64,000 bases of DNA from assembly GCA_045593555.1 (NCBI GenBank), contig JAZNWU010000026.1:1-64000 (forward strand), written 5' to 3'. The DNA is from Fimenecus sp045593555 (GTDB lineage Bacteria; Bacillota; Clostridia; Oscillospirales; Acutalibacteraceae). This document shows, piece after piece, positions 25,810 through 34,590 of this stretch (its first letter is position 1; each line of letters opens with the position of its first letter). The position numbers and the translations under genes are program-made. A model generated the notes under the pieces. That model saw only the letters and a program-made list of their open reading frames with translations, was not told where the DNA came from and searched no databases.

Positions 25810-25936
25810 TAAATCACTTCCAATCAAAAATATTTTTGCCAGAAAGATGTTTTTTATTATATTTTCTATATGCAAATTGAAATAATATGCTTTTTATGTT
25901 AATATAATTTTTAAGTTTAATTAAGGAGGGATTTCT

Positions 25937-26797
25937 GTGATTGGTTATATCGATGTTGGCGGTGGAATGCGTGCGGTTTATGGTGCAGGCGTATTGGACC
26001 GTCTGCTTGATGACAATGTGAATTTCCCTTGCTATATTGGTGTTTCGGCAGGCTCGGCAAATATAATTTCTCATTTGGGTGGACACAGAGAAAGAACCCT
26101 GCGTTTTTACCGTGATTATTCATATCATAAGGAATATATGGGTTTTAATCTTTGGATAAAAAACAAATCATATTTAAATTTGGACTACATTTATTCAACA
26201 TTAACTGATGAAGATGGTCTTGACCCTTTGAATTACGATGTTTTTGAAAAAAACAATGCACAATTTTTCGCTGTTGCAACTGATTCGTTTACAGGTAAAC
26301 CGTGTTATCTTGACAGAAGTTTTATTGCAAAAAATGACTGCTTTGCCATAAAAGCATCTTGCAGTATTCCTTTGTTTTGTCCACCAAGAATCAGAAATGA
26401 TGTTTCATATTTTGACGGCGGTGTTGCTGACCCTATACCCATCAGAAAAGCTTTTGAATTGGGTTGTGATAAGGTGGTTGTAACGCTTACTTTACCAAAA
26501 GATTTTCATAAAAGTCATAAATTCCCTGAATGGCTTTATCCTGTAATTGTCCATAAATATCCCAGAACAGCAGTTAAAATGTACGAAATGATTGATAAAT
26601 ACAACGAGGATTTGGAATATATAAAGGAACTTGAAAAGCAGGGTAAGGTTTTAATCCTGTCACCTGATGATTGTTGTGGGATAACAACATTGAAACGCAC
26701 AAAAGAAGGAATACAAAGTCTTTATAATAAAGGTTATGAAGATGCATATAAAGTAAAAGAGTTTTTGTTGGCACAGGAGAATATATGTGAAGAATAA
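25937..26797 (+). CDS. Patatin-like phospholipase
   Basis: 286 aa, GTG start at 25937 with AAGGAGGG. Catalytic features: oxyanion GGGMRAVYGAG (about residues 8-18), nucleophile GVSAGS (about 35-40) and the catalytic DGG (about 159-161, FDGGVADPIPI). No signal peptide. It is a Ser-Asp dyad lipid hydrolase of the YlbK/RssA type, probably acting on membrane lipids from the cytoplasm. Its last 11 bases overlap the next gene, implying coupled translation with the papain-like protein. Confidence 0.9.
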   Translation: MIGYIDVGGGMRAVYGAGVLDRLLDDNVNFPCYIGVSAGSANIISHLGGHRERTLRFYRDYSYHKEYMGFNLWIKNKSYLNLDYIYSTLTDEDGLDPLNYDVFEKNNAQFFAVATDSFTGKPCYLDRSFIAKNDCFAIKASCSIPLFCPPRIRNDVSYFDGGVADPIPIRKAFELGCDKVVVTLTLPKDFHKSHKFPEWLYPVIVHKYPRTAVKMYEMIDKYNEDLEYIKELEKQGKVLILSPDDCCGITTLKRTKEGIQSLYNKGYEDAYKVKEFLLAQENICEE

Positions 26798-27653
26798 AAA
26801 AATCAATAAGTTGTGTCGCGTGATAATGGTCATACTTGCAGTGTTGATTGCTTTTTTCAGTATAGATTTTATTTTAAGTGAAATTACTGATATGTGGGCA
26901 TACGAGGATGCAACAGGCAACGATACAGAATGGAATAAAATTGCAGAAAAAATAAAAAATGGTGCAGAACTTACAGGGGACGATTATGATGAGATTTTTT
27001 CTCAATCAGGATTGGGAAAACCTGCTGTTGATAAATTTTTGTCTGAAGAAAGATTCTATAAAATAGAGGAATACAGAGATTATTACCTTATGGATAAGGA
27101 TTATTACTGTTACAGAAAAGGTGTTTTTGCTTGTCATGAGCGTATAACTGATACAGAAGGTGAAGAACTACGTAATCCTGACTTTGCTGACTTGCAGAAT
27201 GGTGATATTATCATTACTCTGAGTATCCATTCTCTTGGTTGGCGTCATGGTCATGCAACAATTATAACTGATGCCGATAGAGGTGTTGGAGTTCAGGCGG
27301 TTATGGTAGGTGAAAAGTCCAATAATTCGATGATATGGTCTTGGACAAAATATCCTTTGGTTGCAGTTTTAAGACCAAAAAATGTTGATGAGTCTGTGAG
27401 AAATCAAGCAGGTCAATTTGCAGAGGATAATCTTAAAGGCTTGTATTATTCGTTATTTGGTGGCGTTTTTACGGGTAGAGACTTCGATAAAATTCCTGTT
27501 ACAACACAATGTGCACATCTTGTGTGGTATGCTTACATGGCAAATGGAGTGGACATAGCACCTGAAAGTGGAAGAATAATTACGCCAAAGGATTTTCTTA
27601 AAAGTGAAAACCTTGAAATAGTTCAGATTTACGGAAATATTACCGATATTTAA
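26787..27653 (+). CDS. Membrane-anchored permuted papain-like (YiiX/DUF830-type) hydrolase
   Basis: 288 aa, GTG start at 26787 (CAGGAGAA upstream) inside the patatin gene. One N-terminal membrane segment (about residues 12-31). The catalytic core is in permuted order: His in GDIIITLSIHSLGWRHGHATIIT (about 139-161), then Cys in TQCAHLVWYAYMANGVD (about 236-252). Such proteins are amidases or lipid-linked thiol hydrolases. The residues between anchor and core are an unassigned helical stalk. Pairing with a patatin suggests lipid or lipoprotein turnover, which is an inference. Confidence 0.72.
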   Translation: MKNKKINKLCRVIMVILAVLIAFFSIDFILSEITDMWAYEDATGNDTEWNKIAEKIKNGAELTGDDYDEIFSQSGLGKPAVDKFLSEERFYKIEEYRDYYLMDKDYYCYRKGVFACHERITDTEGEELRNPDFADLQNGDIIITLSIHSLGWRHGHATIITDADRGVGVQAVMVGEKSNNSMIWSWTKYPLVAVLRPKNVDESVRNQAGQFAEDNLKGLYYSLFGGVFTGRDFDKIPVTTQCAHLVWYAYMANGVDIAPESGRIITPKDFLKSENLEIVQIYGNITDI

Positions 27654-27668
27654 ATTGAAGATTTGATG

Positions 27669-27701
27669 AGAGGCATTTATGTGGACAAATGCCTCTTTTT
27701 T
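27669..27701 (+). terminator. Terminator of the patatin operon
   Basis: 10-bp stem AGAGGCATTT/AAATGCCTCT, 8-base loop, followed by TTTTT. Confidence 0.88.
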
Positions 27702-27724
27702 GTTGATTTTCAAGCATTTTCTAC

Positions 27725-27753
27725 TTGTATTATTACAGTTTATTTGGTATAAT
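27725..27753 (+). promoter_or_regulatory. Promoter of rlmB
   Basis: TTGTAT (27725-27730) and TATAAT (27748-27753), 17-base spacer, 69 bases before the start codon. Confidence 0.65.
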
Positions 27754-27821
27754 GAATTATTAAAAATTATTATCCGTAACTATATGCTTTTTTATGTGGT
27801 ACTCAAAAAAGGAGTTCAAAA

Positions 27822-28571
27822 ATGGATTTGTTTAATGAAGAAAAAAAGAAAGATTTGATAATCGGCAGAAACGCTGTAACGGAACTTATAAAATCAGGTC
27901 GTGAGATTGACACACTTTTTGTGCTTCGTGGTGAAAAAAGTGGTTCTGTCGGAAAGATAATCGGCCAATGTCGTGACAAGGGTGCTGTGGTAAAAGAAGT
28001 CGATAAGAAAAAGCTTGACTTTATGTGTGGACACAGTAATCATCAGGGTGTTGTTGCTGTTTGTGCAGCTCATGATTATGCAACTGTCGAGGAAATTCTC
28101 AAAGTTGCAGAAGAAAGAGGAGAGCCACCGTTTATTGTTGCTTGTGACGGAATTGAAGACCCCCACAATTTAGGTGCTATCATCCGTACTGCAGAAGCAG
28201 CAGGGGTTCATGGAATCATTATTCCAAAACGCAGAAGTGCATCACTTAACTATACTGTCGGGAAAACAAGTGCAGGTGCTCTTGAATATATGAAGGTTGC
28301 CCGTGTTCCGAACCTTGCATCAACACTCCAGGAATTAAAAGAAAAAGGAATGTGGGTTTATGGTGCAGATATGGATGGTGAGGATATCCGTTCAGTAAAT
28401 CTTGATGGTGCTGCAGTTCTTGTTATCGGTTCAGAGGGTGACGGGATGAGCAGGATTGTCCGTGAAAAATGTGATTTCATTGTTTCACTTAAGATGAAAG
28501 GGCAGATAAATTCGCTTAATGCTTCGGTTGCAGGTGGAATTTTGATGTACGAATTTTCGTATAAAAGATAG
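27822..28571 (+). CDS. rlmB: SpoU/TrmH-type 23S rRNA 2'-O-methyltransferase (RlmB-like)
   Basis: 249 aa. An N-terminal RNA-binding domain (IIGRNAVTELIKSGREIDTLFV) is followed by the SPOUT knot: motif 1 DGIEDPHNLGAIIRTAEAAG, motif 2 VLVIGSEGDGMSR, motif 3 LKMKGQINSLNASVAGGILMYE. It 2'-O-methylates guanosine (G2251 in E. coli 23S rRNA) using SAM. AAAGGAG precedes the ATG. It heads a plus-strand run with the P-type-ATPase-like gene, mgtC, trmN6 and rsmI. Confidence 0.9.
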   Translation: MDLFNEEKKKDLIIGRNAVTELIKSGREIDTLFVLRGEKSGSVGKIIGQCRDKGAVVKEVDKKKLDFMCGHSNHQGVVAVCAAHDYATVEEILKVAEERGEPPFIVACDGIEDPHNLGAIIRTAEAAGVHGIIIPKRRSASLNYTVGKTSAGALEYMKVARVPNLASTLQELKEKGMWVYGADMDGEDIRSVNLDGAAVLVIGSEGDGMSRIVREKCDFIVSLKMKGQINSLNASVAGGILMYEFSYKR

Positions 28572-28610
28572 GGTTTAAAGTCCAAATATTTTTCGGGGGG
28601 AAATTTTATT

Positions 28611-31370
28611 ATGACAGATAAAATTTCAGACAACTTAATTGAAGAAATTCTCAACGATGTGAAAGTAAGAACCGGAGAGGATTTTCCTCAGCAGGAATAT
28701 TCCATTGAAGATATCGATTTGCTTCTTGCAGAGATTTCGGGAACAAAATCCGCAAATGATATTGGTAAAATTGTGTTTGCAGAACCTGATGTTAAAGAAA
28801 CAGAAAAAGAAACTGCAAAAAAAGGCTTTTTCTCATTTGATATCTCAAAAATTCAGGATTTTGATGATGACGATGAGCCGGAAGTTAATCTTGAAGCACC
28901 AGCAAAGGAAGAAGAAACGGTTGAGGATGTTTCTGTATCAGTTCAGGAAGATGGTCAACTTGGCTTTAACACACAAACTGTTGATTTAATATCAGAAGAA
29001 ACTAAAGATGAGCCTGCAACAGATGAAGCAGAGTCTGTAACAGGTCAGATTTCTATTGAAAAAACAAGAATGTTCAACGAAGTTGATATTCGTGGAGCAT
29101 ATAATCCGAATATTTCTCATAACCTTGGAAATAAGGTGGTAAGAACAACAAGCGGTGATGCTCAGCCACTTACTACATCAAGTGTTCTGGCAGAAGAAAA
29201 GTACAGAAAGCATTTTATGAATAAGCCTGTTCAAAAGCTTGAAAATACCATGGAACAGCGTGCTATCAGAGATGCAAGACCTCCCGAAACAATTGAAACT
29301 CCCGGGGTAATCGTTAAAAATGGTGATGTTACTGAAAATACAGACGGAATAAGAAGTATGCCAACTATTGTTCCTGCTGAATATGAATTGGAACAGGAAA
29401 AAACAAAGGAAGATTTCGGTACAAAGGTTATTGCTCCTGAAAAGTCCGATAATCAAATTATGTTTGATGGTTTTGGCGATGATGAAGACATTATACAGCA
29501 GTCTGAAGAACAGGCAGAGGCAGAACTTCGTGAAAACCGTAAGGCAGCAGTTAAGGATTTTGTTGAAGGTGGATTGCCTTTTAAAGAAAAAGTTGAGTCA
29601 CCACCTGTAAAAAGACGATATGAACGACAAAAGGTTTCTGTTGTACGTGAATATTTCGGACCAAAGGATAAAGAAGCAGTTAAAAAAGTCTTTGCTATGG
29701 AGAAAAAATCAACGGCCATTAAACTTGTTGCAGTTTCTGCTATATGTTTCTTTATGTCCGTTCTCTCAATTGTTGCAGGTATGGAAAACGGCAACTTTGA
29801 AATCTATGGAAACAATGAGTTTGTGTATGCTCTTGTGCAGATTTTATTACTTATAACTGCAAGTGTATTGAATTACAAATCATTTATAAAAGCATTCAAT
29901 AATATCAAGAGTAAAATTCTTGATATGGATACTGTGGTTGCAATTTCAGCAATTGCAGGATTTATTCAGTGTGTTGTAGGTTTTGCTTTTGCAGACAGTA
30001 TCGAATCAGTTGCAAGTATTACTGCAGGTGCTGCTGTTTTACCTATGATTATGAAACTTGCAGGTGAACTTATCCGTTGCAAAAATGACAGCGAAAATTT
30101 CAATGTTATCACAGATAATCCTGATGAGTGTTACAGCGTTGAAAATATTGCAGATGAAGATACTGCAAATGAGATTTCAAGAGGACTTATGATGGGTAAT
30201 CCTGAAATCAAGTATTCAGCAAAAATCGGTTTTCCACAGAAATTTGTTGAGCTTTCACGTTCTGCTGAAGTTACAGGTCAGATTTGCAAACTTACAATTC
30301 CTGCTATGGCAATAGTAGGTCTTGTGCTTGGAATTATATCTATTATCAAAACAGGCAATTTCTTTGCAGGTATAAGTGTTCTGACTTCAACACTTCTTAT
30401 GACACTTCCTTGTTCTGCAGGTCTTTTGTCTGCGATAAATCTTCGTGCAACAAACAAACTTCTTAATGAAGATGGCGCAGCAATAAATGGTTATAGTGCA
30501 GTTGACGATGCAGTAAATACAAACGGTGTTATTATTGATGCTTGTGATGCGTTCGAGCAGGGTGGATGTAATATTGAAGGTATGAAAACATACCATAAAA
30601 TGCGAATAGATGAGGCTATTCTCTATACTGCATCGGTTGTTATCGCATCTGGTGGTGTTCTTGCAGAAGTATTTGACGGTGTTATTATCGGTAAACGTGA
30701 GCTTTTATTCCCTGTTGAATCTCTGGCTTATGAAGAAAAGTTAGGATGCTCTTGTTGGATACATAATCACAGAGTACTTGTGGGCAACCGTGACCTTCTT
30801 ATTCATCATAATGTGGAAACACCTGATAAGGATTTAGAGGATAAGTATAAATCAAACGGCAGAAATGTTATTTATCTTGCTATCGAAGGAAAAATTGCAG
30901 CAATGTTTGTTGTGGTGTATAAGGCAAATCAGGAAACAGCAAGATATATGCGTGAACTTGAAAAAGACGGAATTACAATATTCTTCAGAACTTCTGATGC
31001 AAATATTACAGAAAAATTCCTCGAGAGAGAGTTCCAGTTGCCTGCAAATGTTGTAAAAATTATTAACCCTGTTGCAGGTGATATGTTCTCAAAAGTTAAG
31101 TCAAGACGTGCTGAGCGCAGTGATGCAAAAATCATACATGATGGTGGCATTAAGACAATGCTTGCAGCACTTCATGGTACATTTGTAATAAATTCTTTTG
31201 TTAATTCATCAAGACTTATTCAGCTTATTGCTTCGGTTATTGGTGCTGTCATTATGGCTTTATTTACATTTATGTCAGCTGTTGCACAGATTGGTGTATT
31301 ACAGATTATTTTGTACCAAATAATATGGGCAGTTATACTTTCTGTTCCGGCACTCACACGAAAAAAGTAA
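28611..31370 (+). CDS. Degenerate P-type-ATPase-like membrane protein with long acidic N-terminus
   Basis: 919 aa. Residues 1-about 360 are acidic, low-complexity and lack a recognised fold. Hydrophobic segments fall at about 367-389, 403-421, 441-485, 561-610 and 860-915, the layout of a P1B-type ATPase. LPCSAG (about 599-604) sits where CPCALG is expected. The phosphorylation site reads IIDACDAFEQ (Asp 643) instead of DKTGTLTEG. VLVGNRDLL (about 722) resembles the nucleotide domain, but TGDN is FFRTSDAN (791-798) and GDGIND is HDGGIK. Pumping by the usual cycle is therefore unlikely. The frame is intact and codon use normal, so it is a retained protein rather than a pseudogene. MgtC follows 44 bases later. 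Confidence 0.7.
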   Translation: MTDKISDNLIEEILNDVKVRTGEDFPQQEYSIEDIDLLLAEISGTKSANDIGKIVFAEPDVKETEKETAKKGFFSFDISKIQDFDDDDEPEVNLEAPAKEEETVEDVSVSVQEDGQLGFNTQTVDLISEETKDEPATDEAESVTGQISIEKTRMFNEVDIRGAYNPNISHNLGNKVVRTTSGDAQPLTTSSVLAEEKYRKHFMNKPVQKLENTMEQRAIRDARPPETIETPGVIVKNGDVTENTDGIRSMPTIVPAEYELEQEKTKEDFGTKVIAPEKSDNQIMFDGFGDDEDIIQQSEEQAEAELRENRKAAVKDFVEGGLPFKEKVESPPVKRRYERQKVSVVREYFGPKDKEAVKKVFAMEKKSTAIKLVAVSAICFFMSVLSIVAGMENGNFEIYGNNEFVYALVQILLLITASVLNYKSFIKAFNNIKSKILDMDTVVAISAIAGFIQCVVGFAFADSIESVASITAGAAVLPMIMKLAGELIRCKNDSENFNVITDNPDECYSVENIADEDTANEISRGLMMGNPEIKYSAKIGFPQKFVELSRSAEVTGQICKLTIPAMAIVGLVLGIISIIKTGNFFAGISVLTSTLLMTLPCSAGLLSAINLRATNKLLNEDGAAINGYSAVDDAVNTNGVIIDACDAFEQGGCNIEGMKTYHKMRIDEAILYTASVVIASGGVLAEVFDGVIIGKRELLFPVESLAYEEKLGCSCWIHNHRVLVGNRDLLIHHNVETPDKDLEDKYKSNGRNVIYLAIEGKIAAMFVVVYKANQETARYMRELEKDGITIFFRTSDANITEKFLEREFQLPANVVKIINPVAGDMFSKVKSRRAERSDAKIIHDGGIKTMLAALHGTFVINSFVNSSRLIQLIASVIGAVIMALFTFMSAVAQIGVLQIILYQIIWAVILSVPALTRKK

Positions 31371-31414
31371 AACACAGGGTTACATTTGTCGCCCTAATTT
31401 AGGAGATGAACTAA

Positions 31415-32149
31415 TTGGCAGAATTCTGGGAGTCAGTAAAAGACATTGCCTTGTGGGTTTGGGGATTTGACCAGGTAAGGTTTACTGTTGATGCGATGGT
31501 GAAGTTGCTTGTTACAACACTTTTAAGTGGTATCATTGGCTTTGAGCGTGAACATTCTCACCGTCCTGCAGGCTTCAGAACTCATATTCTTGTTGCAGTT
31601 GGCTCTGCACTTGTAATGCTTACATCAGTTTATATTTTTGATAGTCAGGGAATGACAGGTGATGTTACACGAATGAGCGCACAGGTACTCAGTGGTATCG
31701 GTTTCCTTGGTGCAGGTACAATTCTTCGTGAAGGCTTTTCTGTTAAAGGTCTAACAACTGCGGCATCTCTTTGGGCTGTTGCTTGTATAGGTATTGCAGT
31801 TGGTGCAGGTTTCTATGCAGGTGCTCTGGTTGCAACACTTGTTATTTATCTCACCCTTAATTCTCTTAAGAGATTTATTGTTCGTGGTTCAACAGGTAAG
31901 CTTCTTTTTATTGAAATAAAGGATGTTGGTGTACAGATTCCTCTTATCACAAAAACTATAAAACAATGTGGTGGTACAATTCATTCAATGGAAGTTGTTT
32001 ATACTGAATCAAAGGATTTGAAATTCAAGCGAAAAAAAGATACATCTGTTATCAAGGTGCTTGTATTCCCTAAAAATGACGATTCACTTTCTCTTATGAC
32101 AACAACTATAAGAAGTATGGAAGATGTTGAGGATATTTATGTTGACTGA
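31415..32149 (+). CDS. MgtC/SapB family membrane protein
   Basis: 244 aa, TTG start at 31415 with AGGAGATGA upstream. The N-terminal membrane half carries the family signature GIIGFEREHSHRPAGFRTHILVAVGSAL (about residues 39-66) and QVLSGIGFLGAGTILREG (about 91-108). The C-terminal half is an ACT-like soluble domain. In other bacteria MgtC acts in Mg2+-limited or acid survival and modulates the F-ATPase, often beside the MgtB P-type ATPase. Here a degenerate P-type ATPase occupies the neighbouring position. Confidence 0.9.
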   Translation: MAEFWESVKDIALWVWGFDQVRFTVDAMVKLLVTTLLSGIIGFEREHSHRPAGFRTHILVAVGSALVMLTSVYIFDSQGMTGDVTRMSAQVLSGIGFLGAGTILREGFSVKGLTTAASLWAVACIGIAVGAGFYAGALVATLVIYLTLNSLKRFIVRGSTGKLLFIEIKDVGVQIPLITKTIKQCGGTIHSMEVVYTESKDLKFKRKKDTSVIKVLVFPKNDDSLSLMTTTIRSMEDVEDIYVD

Positions 32150-32882
32150 TAAAATTGAACTTTTTGACGGTGAACATATTGAAGATTTAGGTGAAGGTGT
32201 TGGTGTGGTTGTATCAAAACAACACACATTTGGCACGGATGCAATGTTGCTGGCTGACTTTGCAAAACCTAAAAGAAATGATATTGCTTGTGATTTCGGT
32301 TCGGGTTGCGGAATAATTCCTTTTCTTTGGCTACGTGATGGTAAATGTGCTGAAATTACAGCAGTAGAAATTCAGGAAAATGCTTGTGACCAGATGAACA
32401 GGTCACTTGTATTGAATGATACGGAAAAAATTACGGTTTTAAACAGAGATTTAAAAGATATATCAGATTTGAAATCGGGTAGTTTTGATTTAATTACAAT
32501 GAATCCACCATATAAAATTGAAAATGGTGGAATAAAAAATGAAGAAGACTTTGCAACAATTGCCCGTCACGAAACACTTTGTAATATGGACGACATAGCA
32601 AAAAGTGCTGCTCGTCTTTTGCGTTTTGGTGGTAAACTCTGTATTTGCCACAGACCTGAAAGAGTGTTTGATGCAATGTATTCAATGAGAGTTAACGGAA
32701 TTGAGCCAAAAACGCTTAAATTTGTATCAAAAAAAGGTGATACTCAACCTTGGTTAGTGCTTATCGAAGGTAAGCGTGGTGCAAAAAATGGATTAAAGGT
32801 TGAGGGAAACCTTGTTGCATATAATGATGATGGTACTTTGACTCAGGAAATGCTTAAAATTACTGAAAAGTACAGAAAATAA
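32139..32882 (+). CDS. tRNA1(Val) adenine-37 N6-methyltransferase-like (TrmN6/YfiC)
   Basis: 247 aa from the ATG at 32139 (GAGGAT upstream), overlapping the end of mgtC by 11 bases. Rossmann methyltransferase with QHTFGTDAMLLADFA, SAM site CDFGSGCGIIPFL and catalytic NPPY (MNPPYKIENGG). This is the form widespread in Firmicutes next to rsmI, and indeed rsmI starts 18 bases downstream. It probably modifies tRNA; the exact target in Gram-positives is less certain than in E. coli. Confidence 0.87.
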   Translation: MLTDKIELFDGEHIEDLGEGVGVVVSKQHTFGTDAMLLADFAKPKRNDIACDFGSGCGIIPFLWLRDGKCAEITAVEIQENACDQMNRSLVLNDTEKITVLNRDLKDISDLKSGSFDLITMNPPYKIENGGIKNEEDFATIARHETLCNMDDIAKSAARLLRFGGKLCICHRPERVFDAMYSMRVNGIEPKTLKFVSKKGDTQPWLVLIEGKRGAKNGLKVEGNLVAYNDDGTLTQEMLKITEKYRK

Positions 32883-32899
32883 AGAAAGGAATCGGACAT

Positions 32900-33724
32900 A
32901 TGAGCGGAAAACTTTATGTTGTAGGAACACCAATCGGCAATTTGTCCGATTTTTCTCCGAGAGCAAAAGAAACTTTGGCATCTGTTGATTTTATTGCAGC
33001 AGAGGATACAAGAGTTACACAGAAAATACTTAATTATTTTGATATAAAAAAACCACTTATCAGCTATTATGAGCATAATCGTCGAGAACGTGGAGAAATG
33101 ATTGTTTCAAGAATATTGAATGGCGAAGTCTGTGCCATAGTGACAGATGCAGGAATGCCTTGCATTTCTGACCCCGGACAAGACTTAGTTTTCCTTTGTC
33201 ATGAAAAGGGAATTCCTGTTGAGTCTGTTCCCGGACCAACTGCTTTTGCAACAGCTTTGGCAATAAGCGGAATGGAAAGTGGTCGTTTTACTTTTGAGGG
33301 CTTTTTAAGTACAAATAAACCGAGCAGAAAAGAGCATCTTGAGGAACTTAAAGATGAAACAAGAACTATGATTTTCTATGAAGCACCTCATAAGCTTAAA
33401 GCAACGCTTAAGGATATGTATTCTTATTTTGGTGACCGTGAAATTGCAATAGTAAAAGAACTTACTAAAATTCACGAAACAGTAATGAGGACAAGCCTTA
33501 AAGGTGCAATTGATTATTTTGATGTTGAAAACCCAAGAGGTGAGTATGTTCTCATTCTTGCAGGTGTGGAAAAAATAAAAGAAAAACAACCTGTCACATT
33601 AGAACAGGCTGTCTGTGTTGCAAAAGAACTTGTTGATAAAGGTATAAGCATAAACGAAGCAGCAAAAACTGTTGCCGGTGAAACAGGAATAAAGAAAAGC
33701 TTGATTTATAAAGAATTACTTTGA
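32900..33724 (+). CDS. rsmI: 16S rRNA (cytidine1402-2'-O)-methyltransferase
   Basis: 274 aa. Tetrapyrrole-methylase fold with the RsmI signature LYVVGTPIGNLSDFSPRAKE, the AEDTR box, SYYEHNRRERG, TDAGMPCISDPGQ, VPGPTAF and RTMIFYEAPHKL. It methylates the 2'-O of C1402 in the ribosomal P site with SAM. AAAGGAATCGG supplies the ribosome site. Its last 9 bases overlap the convergent XRE regulator gene. Confidence 0.95.
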   Translation: MSGKLYVVGTPIGNLSDFSPRAKETLASVDFIAAEDTRVTQKILNYFDIKKPLISYYEHNRRERGEMIVSRILNGEVCAIVTDAGMPCISDPGQDLVFLCHEKGIPVESVPGPTAFATALAISGMESGRFTFEGFLSTNKPSRKEHLEELKDETRTMIFYEAPHKLKATLKDMYSYFGDREIAIVKELTKIHETVMRTSLKGAIDYFDVENPRGEYVLILAGVEKIKEKQPVTLEQAVCVAKELVDKGISINEAAKTVAGETGIKKSLIYKELL

Positions 33725-34339
33725 TTCCTTTGTTGAATATTTATACATTCTTGCAATTTCCTTATCAATAATTCGGGATGCTTCATTTATAACAGTTTCC
33801 ATTGATTTTGGCAATTGCTCATTTCGTTTTGGCTTACTGTCACCTTCAAAAACCAAGGAATTAATAATATGGTCAATCATATTTGTTGTGATAAAAGGCG
33901 CTAATTCTTTTTTAGAGTTTTCGTGATTCGGAATAGCACCTTTAAGCAGAGCAGTAAGGTAAATTCTATAAATGATAAGAACATAGATAGTTCTGATTTT
34001 TGATGAATAGTTTCTACCATAGACACCGAGTCTTTCCATAAGATAAACAGATGAACGGAAGACGGTACTCATTCGCATTTCGCTGTCCTGAGGAAGTTCG
34101 TGTTCAACAAAAAGAGCATCGGACATCATCTTGTTTTCAGTAAGACCTAAAAGGTAGTCGGTACTTACATCGTAAAAAGTTGAAGCACGGCAAAGAAAGT
34201 CAAGACCACACTCACGGATACCTTTTTCATAATGAGAAAGTAAAGCCTGAGAAACGCCTAAAGACAGTGCAGCTTCTTTCTGACTTAGATTTTTTTCTTT
34301 GCGAAGACTTACAAGTCTTGTTGAAACAGATGTACTCAT
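33716..34339 (-). CDS. XRE-family transcriptional regulator with helical C-terminal domain
   Basis: 207 aa from the ATG at 34339 (GGAAATT upstream). HTH at residues about 7-65: RLVSLRKEKNLSQKEAALSL, GVSQALLSHYEKGIRECG, STFYDVSTDYLLGLTE. The remaining 140 residues are helical and unassigned, possibly for dimerisation or sensing. It is convergent with rsmI. The 250-bp region upstream holds several palindromes, including CTTATACTT-A-AAGTATAAG at 34507-34525, a candidate operator. Confidence 0.82.
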   Translation of the reverse strand: MSTSVSTRLVSLRKEKNLSQKEAALSLGVSQALLSHYEKGIRECGLDFLCRASTFYDVSTDYLLGLTENKMMSDALFVEHELPQDSEMRMSTVFRSSVYLMERLGVYGRNYSSKIRTIYVLIIYRIYLTALLKGAIPNHENSKKELAPFITTNMIDHIINSLVFEGDSKPKRNEQLPKSMETVINEASRIIDKEIARMYKYSTKESK

Positions 34340-34344
34340 AATAA

Positions 34345-34560
34345 TTTCCATAGCCTTTCCGGCTACAATTTCGTATGAAATGTGATTATCATTCCTTGCT
34401 GTAGCCGGACAAGGCGTGATGGAAATTTAGTCCATCTCGAAATTTGTTAATTGCAAATTTCGAGGGACATATAATCAGAATAGCGTGATTTTTCACGCTA
34501 TAGCCTCTTATACTTAAAGTATAAGAATTATACAATATATTAAACAATTTGTATATTGTT
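34345..34560. other. Palindrome-rich intergenic region between XRE regulator and phosphatase
   Basis: No gene. Nested inverted repeats: TAGCCTTTCCGGCTACA (about 34351-34367) complementary to TGTAGCCGGACAAGGC near 34401-34416; TCGAAATTTG/CAAATTTCGA (about 34437-34463); ATAGCGTGA/TCACGCTAT (about 34480-34501); the 19-bp palindrome at 34507-34525; ACAATATA/TATATTGT (34532-34559). The first three could form consecutive RNA hairpins in the regulator's leader; the last two look more like DNA-binding sites. Confidence 0.55.
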
Positions 34561-34590
34561 TGATTTTTACAAATTTTCAGGAGATAAAAT

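Noticed and set aside
25810..25880. SigG-type promoter for spoVAC
   Set aside because: GCATA and CAT-containing boxes can be found, but the spacing (19) and the -10 (CATCTTT) do not fit the known consensus well enough to call.
28611..31370. P-type ATPase pseudogene
   Set aside because: The frame is intact over 919 codons with normal codon use and its own ribosome site; loss of motifs is by substitution, so a retained non-enzymatic protein is more likely.
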